DNA of 64,000 bases, from NCBI RefSeq assembly GCF_003751505.1, contig NZ_RJVB01000004.1, positions 404,018-468,017 on the forward strand. The letters run 5' to 3'. Under the pieces are notes generated by a model. The model searched no databases, was not told the origin of the DNA, and was given only the letters and a program-made list of their open reading frames with translations. This DNA comes from Erwinia sp. JUb26. Lineage in GTDB: Bacteria; Pseudomonadota; Gammaproteobacteria; Enterobacterales; Enterobacteriaceae. The translations under genes were made by a program, and so were the position numbers. Below are positions 35,261 through 42,534 of the stretch, in pieces (within the stretch, counting starts at the first letter, position 1; each line of letters starts with the position of its first letter).

Positions 35261-36613
35261 ATGAAAATAAACATTGAGATCTCAAAAATTCAGCATGTTG
35301 AACATATGTCTTTTGCTATTGATCTTTCTGAAAATAAACTGACTTGTATTGTAGGAAAAAACGGAACTGGGAAGACAACGCTTATCAAAGCGATTAAGAA
35401 TTTACAATCAGCAGATACATTCATTAAGACATCTTCTAGATATATATTCAATTCCGAAAGTAGAATTGTTTATAATATTAACGACGAAGATATTATATAT
35501 GCTTATGATGACAAGTTAAAAGTAATAGATACAAAGCAAATAATTCCATCGGATATAAAATCTAATCTTTATGTTGAGTTGCCTATTCCGCATGGGATGA
35601 GGTTTAATAATTTTCCAACGCTTAGTAAAATTGATACTGAACTTAGAAAGAGTATTGCGTTTGAAAGCTATAGCGTCCCTTATGACTTGATAAGTATATT
35701 CAATGTAGTATATCAGTCTTCCTCCTATAATAATTTTAAGTCATTTTCTGTAAAGAACGAAACATACTACTTCAGATTAAATGATAATGGGACTTATATA
35801 AGAGAAGATTACTTTAGTTCGGGTGAGTATTTCATTTTAAATTTATTTAGAATGATTGAGCTAAAAAGAAAGTTTATTGTTATTGATGAAATAGATATAT
35901 CGCTGGATTCTTCGGCTCAAGTCCATCTTATAGATGTGCTAAGAAAATATTGCCAGAGACATTCGGTGAATATTGTATTCACAACTCATTCACTTGCTTT
36001 AATGCAAACGATGAATGATGATGAATTATATTACATGTGCGAAAATGACGCAGGCACATCAATTATTAATCGCTCATATAATTTCATAAAAAGCACACTC
36101 TTTGGATTCAAAGGATGGGATAAGTACATTCTTACCGAAGATAAAGTCCTTCAGGATTTTTTAGAATACATTATTGATGCTTCTGAAAATGAATACTTCT
36201 ACGAATATAAGATAATATATGTAGGGGGAGGAACAAATGTCATTGATTTAATGCGACGTAATGAGGATGAGACATTTTTAACTACTCAACAAAATGTTAT
36301 CTCTGTGTTGGATGGAGATCAGTTAGGTCTGAGGCATGCTCGTGGTGATAATATTTTATGCATACCTTTCCAAAGTGTTGAGAAAGATTTTTATCAAGCT
36401 TACGAAAATGATGAGTCAATTCCGAGAGTTACCGTCAGAGGTAACGATAAACTCGATAAACAAGTTTATCGTGGGGTTGTGAAGACCTATAACAACGGCT
36501 GGGATGAAACTAGGATTTTTAAATACCTTGAGACATTAAAGCCAGATGAGTGTGAAACCTTTAGGCAACAAATTAGAGCATTTCTTCAACGAAATATTGT
36601 GGCTGGCGGTTGA
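35261..36613 (+). CDS. Retron effector: ATPase with C-terminal TOPRIM-like domain (OLD-like)
   Basis: 450 residues. Walker A GKNGTGKTT (32-40), an ABC-like signature FSSGEYFILN (about 184-193), Walker B FIVIDEIDISLD (about 204-215) and the His switch VFTTHSLA. The C-terminal part has TOPRIM signs: the acidic ILTEDKVLQDFL (about 290), IYVGGGTNV, and the metal pair VLDGDQ (about 350). OLD-type ATPase-TOPRIM proteins serve as nuclease effectors in type I-B retrons such as Eco8, held inactive by RT-msDNA. Spacing of 1 nt to the RT supports one operon. The stop lies 50 nt before the IS element, so the gene is intact. Confidence 0.85.
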   Translation: MKINIEISKIQHVEHMSFAIDLSENKLTCIVGKNGTGKTTLIKAIKNLQSADTFIKTSSRYIFNSESRIVYNINDEDIIYAYDDKLKVIDTKQIIPSDIKSNLYVELPIPHGMRFNNFPTLSKIDTELRKSIAFESYSVPYDLISIFNVVYQSSSYNNFKSFSVKNETYYFRLNDNGTYIREDYFSSGEYFILNLFRMIELKRKFIVIDEIDISLDSSAQVHLIDVLRKYCQRHSVNIVFTTHSLALMQTMNDDELYYMCENDAGTSIINRSYNFIKSTLFGFKGWDKYILTEDKVLQDFLEYIIDASENEYFYEYKIIYVGGGTNVIDLMRRNEDETFLTTQQNVISVLDGDQLGLRHARGDNILCIPFQSVEKDFYQAYENDESIPRVTVRGNDKLDKQVYRGVVKTYNNGWDETRIFKYLETLKPDECETFRQQIRAFLQRNIVAGG

Positions 36614-36631
36614 ACTTAACCATCATGACCC

Positions 36632-36651
36632 CATGCATTTCTCTCTGCATG
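36632..36651. terminator. Hairpin after the retron effector
   Basis: CATGCA (36632-36637) pairs with TGCATG (36646-36651) 19 nt after the effector stop. No T-run follows; the IS end lies 12 nt further. It may be a weak 3' end of the retron operon. Confidence 0.35.
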
Positions 36652-36697
36652 AGTTTGCATTTTGGAGTGACCCCACGACAGTAGACATTCGCTGTCC

Positions 36698-37507
36698 TCA
36701 CGGCGAGGCCTTTTCAAAGGCCTCAGGACTGACGCCACCCAGGTGACTGTGACGCCGGGCCCGGTTGTAGAACACTTCAATGTAATCGAAGATATCCGCC
36801 CGGGCCAGATCCCTGGTTTTATAAATGCGTTTTCTGATCCGTTCTTTTTTCAGCGAACTGAAGAACGATTCGGCCACTGCATTATCCCAGCTGTTGCCAC
36901 GCCTGCTCATGCTCGGCGCCAGGTTATTGGCCCGGCAGAAGCGCTGCCAGTCGTCACTGCCGTACTGGCTGCCCTGATCGCTATGTACGATAACCTCGCC
37001 GTCCGGTTTTCGACGCCACACGGCCATCATCAGAGCGTCCAGCGCGAGTTCGCGAGAGAGAGTGGGCTTCATCGACCAGCCAACCACGTTACGGGCGAAG
37101 AGATCGATAACCACCGCCAGATACAGCCAGCCCTGCCAGGTGCGGATATAAGTAATATCGGTGACCCAGACCTGATTGGCCCGGACAACGGTAAACTGCC
37201 GCTGCACACGATTAGGCGCAACCACTGAAGGTCTGCCAGCGATACGACGCGGAGCTTTATAGCCGCGCACGGCTTTAATCCGGTTCAGTTGCATAATACG
37301 GCACACCCGGTTTTTACCGCAGATTTCCCCGATTTCGTTCAGGTCGCCATGAACCCGGCGGTAACCGTATACGCCTCCGCTCAGTGAATAGGAGTCACGG
37401 ATAAGCGTCAGCAGACGCTGGTTATCTTTATCCCGCGCGGAGACCGGGTTGTGCAGCCACGCATAAAACCCGGCCCGGGCAACGCACAACACCCGACACA
37501 TCGTCAT
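36698..37507 (-). CDS. IS3-family transposase OrfB (DDE integrase core)
   Basis: 269 residues from its own ATG; the frame is open further upstream (KYRFINEHRTVWG) and overlaps orfA, so the active product is an OrfAB fusion made by a -1 frameshift. The catalytic triad is visible: WVTDITYIRTW (D), VIVHSDQGSQYGS (D) and SWDNAVAESFFSSLKKE (E). HTH-like HTH_21 residues near GGVYGYRRVHGDL precede it. Confidence 0.92.
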   Translation of the reverse strand: MTMCRVLCVARAGFYAWLHNPVSARDKDNQRLLTLIRDSYSLSGGVYGYRRVHGDLNEIGEICGKNRVCRIMQLNRIKAVRGYKAPRRIAGRPSVVAPNRVQRQFTVVRANQVWVTDITYIRTWQGWLYLAVVIDLFARNVVGWSMKPTLSRELALDALMMAVWRRKPDGEVIVHSDQGSQYGSDDWQRFCRANNLAPSMSRRGNSWDNAVAESFFSSLKKERIRKRIYKTRDLARADIFDYIEVFYNRARRHSHLGGVSPEAFEKASP

Positions 37508-37548
37508 GACACCCCATACAGTGCGGTGCTCATTGATAAAGCGGTACT

Positions 37549-37833
37549 TCAGTCGGGCTCCCTTGCAAAGTACCGCGCGGCCTTTTTCAGTATGTCCCGT
37601 TCTTCCTCAGTGCGCTTCAGTTGGGCCCTGAGCTTCAGGATCTCGCTTTTCGCTTCCAGTAAATCACGGGCATGCTGCTCGCTGTTATCGGGTTTAATAG
37701 CCCGTAACCACTTATAGAGACTGTGTGCTGAAACGCCCAGCCGGTCAGAAACTTCGGCGACGGAATAACCGCGTTCCGTTATCTGACGGACGGCTTCTTC
37801 CTTAAATTCAGGTGTAAATCGTGGTGTACCCAT
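37549..37833 (-). CDS. IS3-family transposase OrfA (helix-turn-helix)
   Basis: 94 residues: helix-turn-helix (FTPEFKEEAVRQITERGYS... AEVSDRLGVSAHSLYKWLR) then a leucine-zipper-like coiled coil (ILKLRAQLKRTEEERDILKKA). Near the end CTGAAAAAGG offers an A-AAG type slippery site for the -1 shift into orfB. It binds the IS ends. Confidence 0.92.
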   Translation of the reverse strand: MGTPRFTPEFKEEAVRQITERGYSVAEVSDRLGVSAHSLYKWLRAIKPDNSEQHARDLLEAKSEILKLRAQLKRTEEERDILKKAARYFAREPD

Positions 37834-37892
37834 ACGCTCCTCCTATGCTCAAACTATAGGGCAGGATCGTCTACCGGGGCGGGGTCAGTCCA

Positions 37893-38078
37893 AGAACAGA
37901 CTTAACGAGTCTTAGTCAAGCGGGGCAGATCTTCATGCACCTGCATTAAAGGCAACCCGTTAAACGCGCAGGCGTGGCAGGTAAAGCATTGCGTGCAATG
38001 CGCTATCTGCATACAATTTCTAGTGTTTTTAACATAAAATCAAAAAAACGCTTGCTGCACAATCGAAGGATAGAATTT
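37893..38078. other. Short gap between IS and OLD-like gene
   Basis: 186 bp. The left part is GC-richer and looks like a leftover of something cut by the IS; the right part is AT-rich and carries the likely promoter and GAAGGA ribosome site for the next gene. Confidence 0.35.
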
Positions 38079-40052
38079 ATGTATATAAAAAGCATTCAAA
38101 TAGATAATTATGGTGCAATCGAAAAGTTAAGCCTTGATCTTCCATTCAACGAAGATGGCACCCCTAAACCTATGATTCTTGTAGGTAAAAACGGCTCGGG
38201 GAAAACACTGCTCACATCTAGCATAGTTGATTCATTAATTGAAATTAAACGTTCTAATTTCCAATCTATTGCCGAAGCTAAAGAACGCTCATATTATAAG
38301 GCGGGGAAAAAAGACTATATAAAGCAGGGGGAAAATTACAGTTACATAAGAGTAATCTATGAGAATGTTGATGACAATAAAAAACGTGTTGTATATAATG
38401 ACGTAGCAAGTTACTCGGCTATCGAAACCCGTGACCTTCTTCAACATTACAATATTAATCTCGCACATGACTTTAACGATCACGGTTTTTCAAAAACAAT
38501 TGAGGGCGAATCAAAAAATATATTTACTCACAATGCGATTCTATACTTCCCTGTAAACAGATATTATAACCCTGCATGGTTAGTTGAAGATTACGACCCT
38601 AGAATTGAAATTATAGAAAACTTTCTTGGAAAAAATACAGATAATTTCATAAAAATAAATGCAATTAAAGAGATAGAATCGTGGATACTAGATGTAATAT
38701 TAGATTCGGAACTATATGAAAGGAAAATAATACCAGTACAACCTTTTATTTTAGCCGATGGGCAATATATTGCATTTCCAGGGACGCTCACTATTCCCAA
38801 AGAAGGGAAAAACACAAAGATACAAGTATTAATTAACCAGGTTCTTACTACAATACTGAAATCAAAAATACCAAATTTAGTAAGTGCACGATTTGGAATT
38901 AGCAGTAAAGACGTAGGAAGAAAAATATCGGTAATTATTAAAGAACATGACTCTACCGAAGAAAAGTCAATTTCCCCTACATTCTCGCATATGTCTTCAG
39001 GTGAGGCGATGCTTGTAGCATTATTTTGCTCTATTATAAAAAAATTTGACTCAGTATCTGGTGTAAATAATTTTGATTTAAACCAAATCAAAGGCATTGT
39101 CATTATCGATGAAGTGGACCTTAATTTGCATATTGGATACGCAAAAAATGCAGTTCCAGAACTTTTAAAGTTATTCTCTAAAGTTCAATTTATTATTACT
39201 AGTCACTCGCCTTTTTTCCTGCTTGGCATGAAAGACACCTTCGGTTCAAACTATCAAATCGTTAGTACTCCTGGTGGTGAAATTATTGATGAAACTGATT
39301 TCGAGGAATTACAAACAGCTTACTCTATCTTCGTTGAGAGATTTGAGGATATCAAAGAAAATCTTAGCATCCTAGAAAATGAGCTTTACAATTCCACTAA
39401 GACACTTGTTATTACCGAAGGTAAAACCGATTGGAAGCATTTAAAAACAGCCTTGTCATCCTTCCAGAATATAGGAGAGTTTACAGACTTAGACGTTGTT
39501 TTTCACGAATATGAAGATGCGTCATTTTCAGATGACAAGCTCAATAATTTCTTAATAAATATTGCTCAGGTTTCAAATAATAAAAAAATAATTGGGATTT
39601 TCGATCGCGATGAAGGAAATGGAAAGAAATACAGTAGAAATAAAATAAATGAACTCGGCAATAATGTATATGCTATAACTATACCTCAACCAGAACATAG
39701 AAGCTATCATGATGGGATATGCATTGAATTCATGTACAAAGACGAAGATTTGTTTAGGGAAAATGAAAGTGGTCGTCGGCTTTACGTTTCAAGTCAATTC
39801 AATGATAATGGGAGACTCATTCAAGATATCCAAGTCGGAGTTCAGAACCATAATAAAATAAGAGGTAAGAATAATTTAAAAAACGACAACATTGTGGACT
39901 CGGAAGTGATTAACATTGAAGGCGAATCTTTGGCTATGTCAAAAAATGACTACGCAAATGCAATTCTTGGCCAGGAAGAGAAATTCAAAGATCTAGATTT
40001 TTCAGCATTTAGGGAGCTATTCTCAACATTAATCGAGGTGATTAATAAGTAA
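38079..40052 (+). CDS. Standalone OLD-like ATPase-TOPRIM protein, probable anti-phage nuclease
   Basis: 657 residues from the ATG at 38079 (GAAGGA 9 nt before); an earlier in-frame start at 37974 adds unrelated residues. The ATPase half has Walker A VGKNGSGKT (about 35-43), signature FSHMSSGEAMLVALF (about 302), Walker B GIVIIDEVDLNLH (about 340) and FIITSHSPFFLL. The C-terminal half is TOPRIM-like: LVITEGKTDWKHL (about 443) and GIFDRDEG (about 505). It is not a copy of the 450-residue retron effector and has no RT or helicase partner here, so it resembles class 1 OLD nucleases. AT-rich, like the retron genes. Function in defence is inferred. Confidence 0.8.
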   Translation: MYIKSIQIDNYGAIEKLSLDLPFNEDGTPKPMILVGKNGSGKTLLTSSIVDSLIEIKRSNFQSIAEAKERSYYKAGKKDYIKQGENYSYIRVIYENVDDNKKRVVYNDVASYSAIETRDLLQHYNINLAHDFNDHGFSKTIEGESKNIFTHNAILYFPVNRYYNPAWLVEDYDPRIEIIENFLGKNTDNFIKINAIKEIESWILDVILDSELYERKIIPVQPFILADGQYIAFPGTLTIPKEGKNTKIQVLINQVLTTILKSKIPNLVSARFGISSKDVGRKISVIIKEHDSTEEKSISPTFSHMSSGEAMLVALFCSIIKKFDSVSGVNNFDLNQIKGIVIIDEVDLNLHIGYAKNAVPELLKLFSKVQFIITSHSPFFLLGMKDTFGSNYQIVSTPGGEIIDETDFEELQTAYSIFVERFEDIKENLSILENELYNSTKTLVITEGKTDWKHLKTALSSFQNIGEFTDLDVVFHEYEDASFSDDKLNNFLINIAQVSNNKKIIGIFDRDEGNGKKYSRNKINELGNNVYAITIPQPEHRSYHDGICIEFMYKDEDLFRENESGRRLYVSSQFNDNGRLIQDIQVGVQNHNKIRGKNNLKNDNIVDSEVINIEGESLAMSKNDYANAILGQEEKFKDLDFSAFRELFSTLIEVINK

Positions 40053-40169
40053 TATATCACCAAGTTGTTTTTGTATAGCCGAAAATAGCGGGGCTAGATA
40101 CATCGGCGTGGTCAATGTGTGGGCGCAATCTGAAATAAATTATTTTATTTCATTGTGTTTAAGATTTTT

Positions 40170-40192
40170 AAAAGGCTCCTTTGGGAGTCTTT
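40170..40192 (+). repeat. Right copy of 23-bp direct repeat (terminator-like)
   Basis: AAAAGGCTCCTTT then GGGAGTCTTT, differing from the left copy at 33248 by one base, followed here by more T. It works as an intrinsic terminator for the OLD-like gene region and may be the right junction of the island. Confidence 0.55.
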
Positions 40193-40239
40193 TTTTGTAT
40201 GCGGCCAAAACTGTCGCGCTAAAGCATTGAGGAGGGGTG

Positions 40240-40482
40240 ATGTCATTTGACAACATTCCCCGGCGATTCCAGAGATGGAAGGTCGTTATGATTCCCGGGG
40301 CAAAATCATATGAGTCATGGGATGACATGGTTACGAGTGAAAACTTCCCGGAAGACGCCAGGAAAAAATATAAGACACACCGGACTAAGGCCATCGACCG
40401 TACGCTAAAAAATCCGGACTACATACACACAATGTCTGAATTTGGTATAACCGTTAGGTATCGTGTTGAGCGCTGGTGGTAA
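40240..40482 (+). CDS. Small hypothetical protein (80 aa)
   Basis: 80 residues, basic and rich in aromatic residues (RRFQRWKVVMIPG; RYRVERWW at the end); no membrane segment and no motif I recognise. GAGGAGGGG before the ATG is a strong ribosome site, which is why I keep it. It lies just outside the right direct repeat. Confidence 0.55.
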   Translation: MSFDNIPRRFQRWKVVMIPGAKSYESWDDMVTSENFPEDARKKYKTHRTKAIDRTLKNPDYIHTMSEFGITVRYRVERWW

Positions 40483-40546
40483 TACTGATCATATTGCAGT
40501 TCTTTGTGAACTTATTCCTCAGGTTTGAAACTGATAAATGCAACTA

Positions 40547-40565
40547 CCGCGGCCCAAAGCCGCGG
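40547..40565. terminator. Hairpin downstream of the phospholipase D gene
   Basis: CCGCGGC (40547-40553) pairs with GCCGCGG (40559-40565) around a 5-nt loop, 60 nt past the end of the minus-strand TonB operon. It lies between convergent genes; no strong T-run. Confidence 0.5.
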
Positions 40566-40627
40566 CAGTAGCACTCTCTCTTCTTCCCGATAAGGCATCC
40601 CGCCTACATAATCAGCCACAACTTCAT

Positions 40628-41875
40628 CTACTTTTCGCGGGCAGGGTGGGGCAGTGGATAATCAAAATCAACCCTGATTGGCTCCGCGTAGGGGCTGTTC
40701 CACAGCTGGCTGTAAAGCGCGTCCAGGCGCTCGGTCATCGGCACGCTGTTCATCACCAGCTCAAGGTTGCGTGAGTTATCAAGATAGCCCCCGCTCCAGT
40801 TGCTGGTTCCCACCCAGGCGGTCGCGCCGTCGATGGTCATCAGCTTGCTATGAACCACTCGTGCAAAGGGAATAAAGCCCCGGGCTGCGGGAGGGATGGT
40901 CACCACCTTTAGCTGCACGTTAGGCACCAGCGACAGGCTCTTTAACCAGAACACCTCCGGTTTTTTCAGATTCCAGCTGGCCACCATCAGTTCAACCTGC
41001 ACCCCCCGCGCGGCCGCGCTGCGCAGGGCGTTATCAATCGTGGCGTAATAGGGGCGCTTTCCCTTTTCTCCCCACGACAGCGGGGCGTAGTCCATCACCT
41101 GCACCCGGATCCGCGATTTAGCGTTGGCCAGCAGACGCGGCAGTTCAACCTGCGAGTCAATCACCCCGCTCGGGTTGTAGTCGCGCGGGCTGGCAACCAG
41201 ATAATTGCCCTGTGGGGACGACGCCGGTGCCTGCCACGCCAGTTTTGGCACCGGCTTATTCCCGGCGAGCAGGGCCTGCGCCTGCCAGTCCTGATCGAAG
41301 ATCGCCTGAATTTGCCGCACCGCTTGTGCATCATCGATCCGCAGGCCGGTTTCCTGTATCTGTTCCAGCGCGCGCCAGTCAAAGTTCTGGCTGCCGACAA
41401 AGGCTTCTTTGCCATCCACCAGCAGATACTTGGCATGGACGATGCCACCGGTCAGCCGGTGGAACGGAATAATCCGCAGCTCAAGGTTGGGGATGGTTTT
41501 CAGCGCCGCCAGCGTTTCCGGCGTCGACAGGCCAACGCCTTTCTCCTCCATCAGAAAACGAATTTTTACACCGCGTTCCCCGGCGGCCCGCAGGTGGGTC
41601 AGCACGCCGTCCAGCAGCGAGCCTTGTTCGTTTGCCACATAAAACTGCGCCAGATCGATATGCGTGTGCGCCGAATCAAACATCTGCTGCCAGACTTCGG
41701 CAGCATTGCGCAAATCATCGTTCTGCAGCGTGGTTTCCTGGGGTGCGTTATAAACCAGCTCGTAGCCCGGTATTGAAAACGCCGCCTGCGCGGGCAGACT
41801 TAACAGCATCCAGCCGCCCGCGACCAGGCTAATCAGGCGGCCTCCCGGCCACCCGTATTGACGATAATCAGGCAT
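40628..41875 (-). CDS. Secreted phospholipase D-family phosphodiesterase
   Basis: 415 residues from the ATG at 41875, which overlaps the exbB stop (ATGCCTGA), so it is translationally coupled. A signal peptide (about 14-38, ending PAQAA) directs it to the periplasm or envelope. Two HKD motifs are complete: GIVHAKYLLVDGKEAFVGSQN and RVVHSKLMTIDGATAWVGTSN. The arrangement is nearer to PLD3/PLD4-like phosphodiesterases than to cardiolipin synthases, as the long N-terminal helices of the latter are missing. Coupling to a TonB receptor operon suggests it cleaves a phosphodiester substrate before or after uptake. Confidence 0.85.
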   Translation of the reverse strand: MPDYRQYGWPGGRLISLVAGGWMLLSLPAQAAFSIPGYELVYNAPQETTLQNDDLRNAAEVWQQMFDSAHTHIDLAQFYVANEQGSLLDGVLTHLRAAGERGVKIRFLMEEKGVGLSTPETLAALKTIPNLELRIIPFHRLTGGIVHAKYLLVDGKEAFVGSQNFDWRALEQIQETGLRIDDAQAVRQIQAIFDQDWQAQALLAGNKPVPKLAWQAPASSPQGNYLVASPRDYNPSGVIDSQVELPRLLANAKSRIRVQVMDYAPLSWGEKGKRPYYATIDNALRSAAARGVQVELMVASWNLKKPEVFWLKSLSLVPNVQLKVVTIPPAARGFIPFARVVHSKLMTIDGATAWVGTSNWSGGYLDNSRNLELVMNSVPMTERLDALYSQLWNSPYAEPIRVDFDYPLPHPAREK

Positions 41876-42515
41876 AGCGCTGCGCCTCGCGCCCTTCCCA
41901 GCGTTGCTCGCTTTTGTCCGGACGACTGCCCGGGCTGCCGGCACGGATCAGCAGAACCTTGAGCAGCTCGTTGATGCGTTCCATGCGGCTTTGCAGGTAG
42001 TTGTTGCCCACCAGGCAGAGCAGCGCTATCGCAATCCCCAGACCGGTGGCGTACAGCGCGGTGCCCATCCCGGCGGAAACCATACTGGCGTCAGATACGC
42101 CAGAGGCGGAAAGCGCCTTAAAGGTATCCATAATGCCCAGTATCGTCCCCAGCAGGCCCAGCAACGGCGCGGCGGTCACGACGGTTTCAAGCATCCACAG
42201 CCCGCGCGACATCTGCGGTTTGCTAAGCAGATATTGCGCATCAATTAAATCGCTCATCGCCTCGCGGTCTTCCGGCATCTGTTTTTTCTCCAGCACCGGC
42301 AGAATCGTGGTCAGCGGCAGGCTGCTGCGCCGGGTCAGCGATTCCGGCAGGTCCGACGCCCGGCGGACGTCCGGCTTCAGCGCCTGTTCAAAGCGCTGAG
42401 CCTGTCGCTGGGTCCACGAGAAATAAAGCCCGCGTTCAATCAGTATCACCACGGCGATCGCCAGCGCGGCATACATAATGTAGAAAATAATGTCGTGAAT
42501 CAGGTTGGCATCCAT
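41868..42515 (-). CDS. exbB: ExbB-like proton-channel protein (MotA/TolQ/ExbB family)
   Basis: 215 residues with three membrane helices: near 8-28, and two flanking the conserved TAAPLLGLLGTILGIMDTF and GTALYATGLGIAIALL. With ExbD it uses the proton gradient to energise TonB. It lies between the receptor and the phospholipase gene, an unusual split from exbD. Spacing of 19 nt to the receptor gene indicates one operon. Confidence 0.92.
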   Translation of the reverse strand: MDANLIHDIIFYIMYAALAIAVVILIERGLYFSWTQRQAQRFEQALKPDVRRASDLPESLTRRSSLPLTTILPVLEKKQMPEDREAMSDLIDAQYLLSKPQMSRGLWMLETVVTAAPLLGLLGTILGIMDTFKALSASGVSDASMVSAGMGTALYATGLGIAIALLCLVGNNYLQSRMERINELLKVLLIRAGSPGSRPDKSEQRWEGREAQRYA

Positions 42516-42534
42516 CTGCGTGCCCTCCGGTCAG

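Larger units (their letters stand above)
36663..37892 (-). mobile_element. IS3-family insertion sequence, about 1.23 kb, complete
   Basis: Imperfect terminal inverted repeats: TGGAGTGACCCCACGACAG at the left end and TGGACTGACCCCGCCCCGG read inward from the right end, both continued by GTAGAC. It holds orfA and orfB transcribed leftwards. The size, two overlapping frames and DDE transposase place it in IS3, probably in the group of ISEhe3-like elements from Erwinia/Pantoea. Flanking bases (ATTT before, AGAAC after) do not show a target duplication, suggesting later rearrangement beside it or ends misjudged by a few bases. It separates the retron from the second ATPase-TOPRIM gene. Confidence 0.9.

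Noticed and set aside
36658..37897. Target-site duplication of the IS element
   Set aside because: Bases next to the inverted repeats (ATTT and AGAAC) do not match, so no duplication is claimed.
33248..40192. Island integrated into a tRNA gene
   Set aside because: No tRNA-like cloverleaf or 3'-end sequence is visible at either junction; the only shared sequence is the terminator-like 23-mer.
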